Shown one piece after another: positions 58,976 through 64,000 of a DNA stretch of 64,000 nt (its first letter is position 1; every line of letters begins with the position of its first letter). Under the pieces are notes generated by a model. It was not told the origin of the DNA. It did no database searches and saw only the letters and a list, made by a program, of their open reading frames with translations. The position numbers and the translations under genes were made by a program. This DNA comes from DATEDA01 sp963827595. GTDB lineage: Bacteria; Pseudomonadota; Gammaproteobacteria; Burkholderiales; SG8-39. The DNA lies in the NCBI GenBank assembly GCA_963827595.1, contig CAWHBT010000006.1:124001-188000 (forward strand). Reading direction: 5' to 3'.

Positions 58976-59888
58976 CGCCGCCTCCTCCGGACTTCTTCAC
59001 TACCCGCTTCGTGGGCTTGACGTCGGATCTGCGCGGCTGGAGCGCCGGCTTAGCCGGCTCGCTCGGCTTCGCGTCCGCGCCTTCCGCCTTCCGCGAGCGG
59101 CCACGGCTGGGCTTCGCCTGCACCTCGGCTGCCGGGGCCGGCGGCGGGCCTTCGGGCTTCGCGGCCGGCCGCGGGGGCGGCGGCCCGCGGCGAACGCGTC
59201 TCGCCGCCGCGGCCTCGTCCTCGGCCGGCGCCGGCGTCGCGGCCGGCTGCTCGTGCTTGCCGAGCACCTCGCCCTTGTAGACCCACACCTTGATGCCGAT
59301 CACGCCGTAGGTCGTCTTCGCCTCGCCGAACCCGTACTCGATGTCCGCGCGCAGGGTGTGCAGGGGCACGCGCCCCTCGCGGTACCACTCGGTGCGCGCG
59401 ATCTCGATCCCGTTGAGGCGCCCCGCGCTCATGATCTTGATGCCCTGCGCGCCGAGCCGCATCGCGTTCTGGATCGCGCGCTTCATCGCGCGCCGGAACA
59501 TGATCCGCTTCTCGAGCTGCTGTGCGATCGAGTCGGCGATCAGCTGCGCGTCGATCTCGGGCTTGCGGATCTCCTCGATGTTGACGTGCACCATCTGCAC
59601 GCCGAGGAGCTTCCTCAGCTCGGCCTTCAGGATCTCGATGTCCTCGCCCTTCTTGCCGATGACCACGCCGGGGCGCGCGCTGTAGATCGTGATGCGGGCG
59701 TCCTTCGCCGGCCGTTCGATCACCACCCGGCTCACCGAGGCGTGCGCGAGCTTGCGCTTCAGGTAGTCGCGGACCTTGAGGTCTTCGTTGAGCATCGTCG
59801 AGAACCCGCGGCCCTTCGCGAACCAGCGCGAGTTCCAGTCCTTGCTGACGCCGAGGCGGAAGCCGATCGGGTTGATTTTCTGTCCCAT
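58959..59888 (-). CDS. rpsC: 30S ribosomal protein uS3 with long C-terminal tail
   Basis: A 309-residue uS3. The KH and C-terminal domains occupy ~1-212 (MGQKINPIGFRLGVSKDWNS, RPGVVIGKKGEDIEILKAEL, DIEYGFGEAKTTYGVIGIKV). The final ~95 residues are a Pro/Ala/Arg/Lys-rich tail (RRGPPPPRPAAKPEG and more) ending KSGGGGDAPAS. Betaproteobacterial uS3 usually has a shorter tail. uS3 forms part of the mRNA entry channel. Confidence 0.95.
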   Translation of the reverse strand: MGQKINPIGFRLGVSKDWNSRWFAKGRGFSTMLNEDLKVRDYLKRKLAHASVSRVVIERPAKDARITIYSARPGVVIGKKGEDIEILKAELRKLLGVQMVHVNIEEIRKPEIDAQLIADSIAQQLEKRIMFRRAMKRAIQNAMRLGAQGIKIMSAGRLNGIEIARTEWYREGRVPLHTLRADIEYGFGEAKTTYGVIGIKVWVYKGEVLGKHEQPAATPAPAEDEAAAARRVRRGPPPPRPAAKPEGPPPAPAAEVQAKPSRGRSRKAEGADAKPSEPAKPALQPRRSDVKPTKRVVKKSGGGGDAPAS

Positions 59889-59897
59889 GAGTCTCCT

Positions 59898-60260
59898 TCA
59901 GGCCTTGGCCTTGGCGCGCCGCTTGTCCGGCTGGTCGCCGACGGTCACGAAGATGTGGCAGGTGGGCTTGATGATGCGGAACCCGCGGCCCTTGGCGCGG
60001 GCGTGGAAACGCTTGAGCACCGTGCCCCGCTCGACCAGGATCCGCATCACCTTCAGCTCGTCGATGTCGGCACCGTCGTTGTGCTCGGCGTTGGCGATCG
60101 CGGACTCGAGCACCTTTTTGATGATCCGCGCGCCCTTCTTCGGCGTGAACGCGAGCACGTTGAGCGCGCGCTCGACCGGCAGCCCGCGGATCATGTCGGC
60201 CACGAGCCGGCCCTTCTGCGCCGAGAGGCGCACCCCGTAGAGCTTGGCCTGGGTTTCCAC
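59898..60260 (-). CDS. rplV: 50S ribosomal protein uL22
   Basis: A 120-residue uL22 (METQAKLYGVRLSAQKGRLV, KKVLESAIANAEHNDGADID, RFHARAKGRGFRIIKPTCHI, the exit-tunnel hairpin). 15 bp after rpsS. Confidence 0.97.
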   Translation of the reverse strand: METQAKLYGVRLSAQKGRLVADMIRGLPVERALNVLAFTPKKGARIIKKVLESAIANAEHNDGADIDELKVMRILVERGTVLKRFHARAKGRGFRIIKPTCHIFVTVGDQPDKRRAKAKA

Positions 60261-60275
60261 TGGCTTCTTCCTCGC

Positions 60276-60635
60276 TTACTTCTTGGCCGCCGCAGGCGCC
60301 GCGGGCGCGGCTGGCGCGGGGGCCGCACCCGGCGCCGAAGGCGCCGGTCCGGCCGCCGGGGCGACGATCGCCTTCCGCTCGCCGGTGTGCCCCTTGAAGG
60401 TCCGGGTCAGCGCGAACTCGCCCAGCTTGTGGCCCACCATGTTCTCGGTGACGTACACCGGGATGTGCTGCTTGCCGTTGTGAACCGCGATCGTGAAGCC
60501 GACGAACTCGGGCACGACCGTCGAGCGGCGCGACCAGGTCTTGATCGGCCGCTTGTCGCCGCCGCCGCGCGCCGCGTCGACCTTCTTCATGAGATGGTGG
60601 TCGACGAACGGACCCTTCTTGATGGAACGTGCCAT
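60276..60635 (-). CDS. rpsS: 30S ribosomal protein uS19 with Ala/Pro tail
   Basis: A 119-residue uS19. Residues 1-~92 are standard (MARSIKKGPFVDHHLMKKVD, YVTENMVGHKLGEFALTRTF). The final ~27 residues are Ala/Pro (PAAGPAPSAPGAAPAPAAPA and more, ending KK). Usual length is ~92. It contacts the A-site finger in the head of the 30S subunit. 8 bp after rplB. Confidence 0.95.
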   Translation of the reverse strand: MARSIKKGPFVDHHLMKKVDAARGGGDKRPIKTWSRRSTVVPEFVGFTIAVHNGKQHIPVYVTENMVGHKLGEFALTRTFKGHTGERKAIVAPAAGPAPSAPGAAPAPAAPAAPAAAKK

Positions 60636-60643
60636 GCGCTCTC

Positions 60644-61471
60644 CTACTTCTTGTGGCGGGCCGTGACGACCATGCCGCGCGTGCGCTTGTTGGTGCGCGT
60701 GCGGTGACCCTTGGTCAGCTTGCCCCACGGCGAGACGGGATCACGCTTGGTGCCGGTGCGGCCCTCGCCGCCGCCGTGCGGGTGATCGATCGGGTTCATC
60801 GCCACCCCGCGCACCGTCGGCCGGACGCCGCGCCAGCGGACCCGCCCCGCCTTGCCGGTCTTCTCGAGCGAGTGCTCCTCGTTGCCTACTTCCCCGATCG
60901 TCGCGCGGCACTCGAGGTTGACCTTGCGGATCTCGCCCGAGCGCAGGCGGACCTGCGCGTAGCTCCCTTCGCGCGCGAGCAGCTGCGCCGACCCGCCCGC
61001 CGACCGCGCGAGCTGCGCCCCCTTGCCGGGCTGCAGCTCGATGCAGTGGATGGTCGTGCCGACGGGGATGTTGCGGAGCGCCTTGGCGTTGCCGACCTTG
61101 ATCGACGCGTCGCCGCCGCTCACGAGCTGCGCACCGGCGCTCAGGCCCTTGGGGGCGATGATGTAGCGGCGCTCGCCGTCGGCGTAGAGCAGGAGCGCGA
61201 TGTGCGCGCTGCGGTTCGGGTCGTACTCGATCCGCTCGACGACCGCCGGGATCCCGTCCTTGCGGCGCTTGAAGTCGATGATCCGGTAGTGGCGCTTGTG
61301 CCCGCCGCCGTGGTGGCGCGTGGTGATGTGGCCGTAGTTGTTGCGGCCCGCCGTCCGCGACTTGCGGTCGAGCAGCTTCTCGTGCGGCCGGCCCTTGTGC
61401 AGCTCCGGCGTGACCACCTTGACGTAGCCGCGGCGCCCGGCGGAGGTCGGTTTGACTTTGACGAGTGGCAT
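60644..61471 (-). CDS. rplB: 50S ribosomal protein uL2
   Basis: A 275-residue uL2 (MPLVKVKPTSAGRRGYVKVV, NNYGHITTRHHGGGHKRHYR, GVAMNPIDHPHGGGEGRTGT, with the conserved catalytic-centre histidine). Primary 23S rRNA binder. 3 bp after rplW. Confidence 0.97.
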   Translation of the reverse strand: MPLVKVKPTSAGRRGYVKVVTPELHKGRPHEKLLDRKSRTAGRNNYGHITTRHHGGGHKRHYRIIDFKRRKDGIPAVVERIEYDPNRSAHIALLLYADGERRYIIAPKGLSAGAQLVSGGDASIKVGNAKALRNIPVGTTIHCIELQPGKGAQLARSAGGSAQLLAREGSYAQVRLRSGEIRKVNLECRATIGEVGNEEHSLEKTGKAGRVRWRGVRPTVRGVAMNPIDHPHGGGEGRTGTKRDPVSPWGKLTKGHRTRTNKRTRGMVVTARHKK

Positions 61472-61474
61472 GGC

Positions 61475-61816
61475 TTACTCCGTCGCCTGGAAGGTGATGT
61501 CCTGGCCCGCCGCGAGGCTCACGTAGGCCTTCTTCCAGTTGCTGCGGCGGCCGAGGCTGCGGCCGAACCGCTTGTGTTTGCCCCGGACGTTCGCGACCCG
61601 CACGCCGGTCACCTGGATCTTCTTCTCCTTGGTGCTGAAGAGCAGCTCCACGGCGGCCTTGATCTCGGGCTTGGTCGCGTCGGGAACGACGCGGAACACG
61701 TACTGGTTCGCCTTCTCGCCGATGAACGTGGTCTTCTCCGAGACCACCGGCGCGAGCAGGACCTGCATCAGGCGCTCCGGGCTGGACGCTTTCGGATTGA
61801 ACGCTCTCGTGCTCAT
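61475..61816 (-). CDS. rplW: 50S ribosomal protein uL23
   Basis: A 113-residue uL23 (LLAPVVSEKTTFIGEKANQY, KKIQVTGVRVANVRGKHKRF). Main docking site for SRP and trigger factor at the exit tunnel. ATG overlaps the rplD stop by 4 bp. Confidence 0.97.
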   Translation of the reverse strand: MSTRAFNPKASSPERLMQVLLAPVVSEKTTFIGEKANQYVFRVVPDATKPEIKAAVELLFSTKEKKIQVTGVRVANVRGKHKRFGRSLGRRSNWKKAYVSLAAGQDITFQATE

Positions 61817-62433
61817 GCGTACAACTCCTCCAGCTTGGCGACCGCCTTGCGCGTGACGAGCACGTTCTTCGAGCCGACCAGCGTCACCGGGTCGGCGTTG
61901 CGCACGTCGAGCACCAGCACGTTGGGGAGGTTGCGCGACGACAGGCGCAGGTTCTCGTCGATCCCGTCGGTGATGAGGACGACCTCGTCGAGGCCGAGCG
62001 CCTTCACCTTCTGCGCGAGCAGCTTGGTCTTGGGCTCGCCGACCTTGAACTCTTCGACGACCGAGAGCCGTCCTTCGCGGGCGAGCTGCGACAGGATCGA
62101 GGCCATCCCGGCGCGGAACATCTTGCGGTTCACCTTCTGGCTGAAGTTCTCGTCCGGCGAGTTCGGGAAGATCCGGCCGCCGCCGCGCCACAGCGGACTG
62201 CCGGCGAAGCCGGCACGCGCGCGGCCGGTGCCCTTCTGCCGCCAGGGCTTGCGGTGCGATTTGTTGACGTCGCCGCGCGCCTTCTGCGCGCGCGTGCCGA
62301 GCCGCGCGTTCGCCTGGTACGCGACGACGAGCTGGTGCACCAGCGCCTCGTTGAACTCGCGGCCGAACGCGGCGTCGGAGGCGGCGACGGTCGTGGCGCT
62401 CTTGCCCTGGTCGTTGATCAGCTTCAGGTCCAT
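61813..62433 (-). CDS. rplD: 50S ribosomal protein uL4
   Basis: A 206-residue uL4 (MDLKLINDQGKSATTVAASD, SHRKPWRQKGTGRARAGFAG, the tunnel loop). In E. coli uL4 represses the S10 operon by acting on the leader before rpsJ; the leader is not visible here. 10 bp after rplC. Confidence 0.97.
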   Translation of the reverse strand: MDLKLINDQGKSATTVAASDAAFGREFNEALVHQLVVAYQANARLGTRAQKARGDVNKSHRKPWRQKGTGRARAGFAGSPLWRGGGRIFPNSPDENFSQKVNRKMFRAGMASILSQLAREGRLSVVEEFKVGEPKTKLLAQKVKALGLDEVVLITDGIDENLRLSSRNLPNVLVLDVRNADPVTLVGSKNVLVTRKAVAKLEELYA

Positions 62434-62443
62434 CGCCCCGCTC

Positions 62444-63109
62444 CTACTTCTTCGCCGGCGCGGACCGCTTGCGCGCCTTCGCTGCGGGCTTCACCACGAT
62501 GTGGCCGCCTTCGTGGCCCGGCACCGAGCCCTTGACGAGCAGCAGTTGCCGCTCGGCGTCGATGCGCACGATCTCGAGGCTCTGCACGGTGCGCGCCTTG
62601 GCGCCGAGGTGGCCGGGCATCCGCTTGCCCGGGAACACCCGGCCGGGGCTCTGGTTCTGGCCGGTCGAGCCGGGCGTCCGGTGCGAGATCGAGGCCCCGT
62701 GGCTCGCGCGGTTCCCCGCCATGTGGTGGCGCTTGATGACCCCGGCGAAGCCCTTGCCGATCGAGGTGCCGGAGACGTCCACCATCTGGCCGACCGCGAA
62801 AATGTCGACCCCGACCTTGGCGCCCGGCTGGAAGCCCGCGGCCTCGGTCTCCTTGATGCGGAACTCCTTCAGGACAGTTCCGCCTTCGACGCCCGCCTTG
62901 GCGAAGTGGCCCGCCATCGGCTTGGTCACGCGCGCGGCGCGCCGCTTGCCGTAGACGACCTGCACCGCCGCGTAGCCGTCGGTGTCCGGTTTCTTGACTT
63001 GGGCGACCCGGTTGTCGGCGACGTGCAGCACCGTCACCGGGAGGCTGTCGCCGTCCGCGGTGAAGATCCGCGTCATGCCGACCTTGCGGCCGACGAGTCC
63101 CAGACTCAT
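62444..63109 (-). CDS. rplC: 50S ribosomal protein uL3
   Basis: A 221-residue uL3 (MSLGLVGRKVGMTRIFTADG, HGASISHRTPGSTGQNQSPG, containing the Gln that is methylated by PrmB in other species). Start ATG 63107-63109 after AAGGAACGAGAC. Preceded by a 119-bp gap with a terminator-like hairpin. Confidence 0.97.
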   Translation of the reverse strand: MSLGLVGRKVGMTRIFTADGDSLPVTVLHVADNRVAQVKKPDTDGYAAVQVVYGKRRAARVTKPMAGHFAKAGVEGGTVLKEFRIKETEAAGFQPGAKVGVDIFAVGQMVDVSGTSIGKGFAGVIKRHHMAGNRASHGASISHRTPGSTGQNQSPGRVFPGKRMPGHLGAKARTVQSLEIVRIDAERQLLLVKGSVPGHEGGHIVVKPAAKARKRSAPAKK

Positions 63110-63132
63110 GTCTCGTTCCTTCTCGTTCGTTG

Positions 63133-63154
63133 CTCCGCCTTCCTCGGGGCGGAG
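63133..63154 (-). promoter_or_regulatory. Leader hairpin before rplC
   Basis: CTCCGCC and GGCGGAG (63148-63154 and 63133-63139) form a 7-bp stem 24 nt before the rplC ATG. It is not followed by a U-tract and could be a translational control element or simple palindrome. Confidence 0.45.
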
Positions 63155-63190
63155 GCCCGGCTGCAATTGGCCAGGCTACGTTTGCTTCAC

Positions 63191-63222
63191 AAAAATTCTC
63201 CGGGGCGGGCCAGGCCCGCCCC
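63191..63222 (-). terminator. Terminator/attenuator-like hairpin between rpsJ and rplC
   Basis: On the minus strand GGGGCGGGC-CTG-GCCCGCCCC (63214-63222 and 63202-63210) is followed after six bases by TTTTT. Nine G-C pairs with a 3-nt loop lie 7 bp after the rpsJ stop. It could end part of the tuf-rpsJ transcription before the ribosomal block. Confidence 0.55.
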
Positions 63223-63228
63223 GTACGG

Positions 63229-63543
63229 CTATAGCTTGATTTCGACGTCCACGCCTGCCGGCAGATCGAGCTTCATCAGCGCATCCACCGTCTTGTCGGT
63301 CGGGTCGATGATGTCCATCAGCCGCTGGTGGGTGCGCATCTCGAGCTGGTCGCGCGACGTCTTGTTGACGTGCGGCGAGCGCAGGATGTCGAACCGCTGG
63401 ATCCGCGTCGGCAGGGGCACGGGCCCCTTCACGACCGCACCCGTGCGCTTCGCGGTGTCGACGATCTCGAGCGCGGACTGGTCGATCAGCTTGTAATCGA
63501 ACGCCTTGAGGCGGATCCGGATCTTCTGATTCTGCACGGCCAT
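63229..63543 (-). CDS. rpsJ: 30S ribosomal protein uS10 / NusE
   Basis: A 104-residue uS10 (MAVQNQKIRIRLKAFDYKLI, PLPTRIQRFDILRSPHVNKT, MRTHQRLMDIIDPTDKTVDA), both a ribosomal protein and the NusE antitermination factor. Placed 15 bp after tuf. The next gene rplC is 119 bp away across a terminator-like hairpin. Confidence 0.97.
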   Translation of the reverse strand: MAVQNQKIRIRLKAFDYKLIDQSALEIVDTAKRTGAVVKGPVPLPTRIQRFDILRSPHVNKTSRDQLEMRTHQRLMDIIDPTDKTVDALMKLDLPAGVDVEIKL

Positions 63544-63558
63544 GATGGTTCGCCTTCT

Positions 63559-64000
63559 CTATTCGACGACCTTGGTGACCACGCCGGCCCCGACGGTGCG
63601 GCCGCCCTCGCGAATCGCGAAGCGCAGCCCCTCCTCCATCGCGATCGGCGCGATCAGGCTCACCACGATCGACACGTTGTCCCCCGGCATCACCATCTCG
63701 GTGCCCGCCGGCAGCTCGGTCGAGCCGGTCACATCGGTGGTGCGAAAGTAAAACTGCGGCCGATAACCGTTGAAAAACGGCGTGTGCCGCCCGCCCTCCT
63801 CCTTCGAGAGCACGTACACCTCAGCAGCAAACTTGGTGTGCGGGGTGATCGAGGCGGGCTTCGCCAGCACCTGCCCGCGCTCCACCTCCTCGCGCTTGGT
63901 GCCCCGCAGCAGCACCCCGATGTTGTCCCCCGCCTGCCCCTCGTCCAGGAGCTTCCGGAACATCTCCACGCCCGTGCACACCGTCTTCTGCGTGGCCTTC
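63559..64000 (-). CDS. tuf: Elongation factor Tu, C-terminal part (partial)
   Basis: The C-terminal 147 or so residues of EF-Tu; the gene runs off the right edge. Seen are domain 2 (GVEMFRKLLDEGQAGDNIGV, LLRGTKREEVERGQVLAKP) and domain 3 (YRPQFYFRTTDVTGSTELPA, MVMPGDNVSIVVSLIAPIAM), ending GAGVVTKVVE. GTP-dependent carrier of aminoacyl-tRNA. The order tuf-rpsJ is standard for the str-S10 junction in Betaproteobacteria. Confidence 0.96.
   Translation of the reverse strand, partial: KATQKTVCTGVEMFRKLLDEGQAGDNIGVLLRGTKREEVERGQVLAKPASITPHTKFAAEVYVLSKEEGGRHTPFFNGYRPQFYFRTTDVTGSTELPAGTEMVMPGDNVSIVVSLIAPIAMEEGLRFAIREGGRTVGAGVVTKVVE

Noticed and set aside
60629..63496. A 955-codon open frame on the plus strand opposite rplB-rpsJ
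   Set aside because: Antisense to highly conserved ribosomal genes; Arg/Ala/Leu-biased composition typical of high-GC shadow frames; no domains.
1..64000. CRISPR arrays, tRNA or rRNA genes
   Set aside because: No regularly spaced direct repeats and no cloverleaf or rRNA-like sequence noticed on reading; a tRNA scan would be decisive.

Overview
The window is a high-GC (roughly two-thirds G+C) chromosomal segment that looks betaproteobacterial, probably Burkholderiales-like. The evidence is the S10-spc-alpha ribosomal block with infA and rpmJ between secY and rpsM, orphan Bug-type (TctC) periplasmic receptors, two Liv-type ABC importers and a gentisate-type aromatic gene set. No tRNA, rRNA or CRISPR array was seen. 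The species is not identifiable from sequence inspection alone.

Layout: 1-4.3 kb holds the start of an unknown gene, a TPR/winged-helix regulator, a crcB pair, a frameshifted DUF1345-like membrane gene, a hotdog thioesterase and an orphan Clp N-domain protein with a zinc knuckle. 4.3-9.6 kb is a GST-livFGMH-livJ block on the minus strand. 9.6-12.9 kb (+) carries two QueG/reductive-dehalogenase-like iron-sulfur proteins followed by a PaaK-type CoA ligase. 13.3-14.5 kb is an exported vanadium-haloperoxidase/PAP2-like protein. About 15.2-18.0 kb is an actinobacterial-looking island (HxlR regulator divergent from an FAD/BBE oxidase) in GT-rich, gene-poor flanks. 18.2-22.9 kb holds an isochorismatase, a GFA protein, and a salicylyl-CoA-5-hydroxylase-like flavoprotein between two MetE-core paralogues.

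22.9-35.6 kb is one long minus-strand catabolic and uptake block. In transcription order it reads AMP ligase, livJ-like receptor, livH, livM, livF, livG, Rieske oxygenase, iron-sulfur reductase-like protein, an acyl-CoA ligase with a helix-turn-helix-like N-terminal domain, a second iron-sulfur reductase-like protein, a Bug receptor and a MetE-like protein. Gentisate 1,2-dioxygenase is divergent from it at 35.8 kb. Together these suggest uptake of an aromatic acid, CoA activation, ring hydroxylation on the thioester and gentisate ring cleavage. Four corrinoid-reductase-like proteins beside the two CoA ligases hint at an additional reductive step that is not obvious from known pathways.

36.8-47.6 kb is mixed: AHL-lactonase-like lipoprotein, Bug receptor, GlcG/HbpS protein, RidA, arylformamidase-like hydrolase, glycerate 2-kinase, slipin/NfeD pair, two convergent paralogous lipoproteins, esterase and SAM hydrolase. 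47.6-64 kb is the ribosomal superoperon (minus strand), from the 3' part of tuf to rplQ. Its striking feature is a 2-oxoglutarate/Fe(II) oxygenase gene placed between rpoA and rplQ and translationally coupled to rpoA. Several ribosomal proteins carry long low-complexity C-terminal tails, and rplX is flanked by two copies of a small palindromic repeat.

Four genes (2472-3195, 7369-8290, 10655-11600, 45161-45881) each need one base removed to restore a full-length family member. This looks like a recurring +1 error or decay and should be checked before any biological reading.
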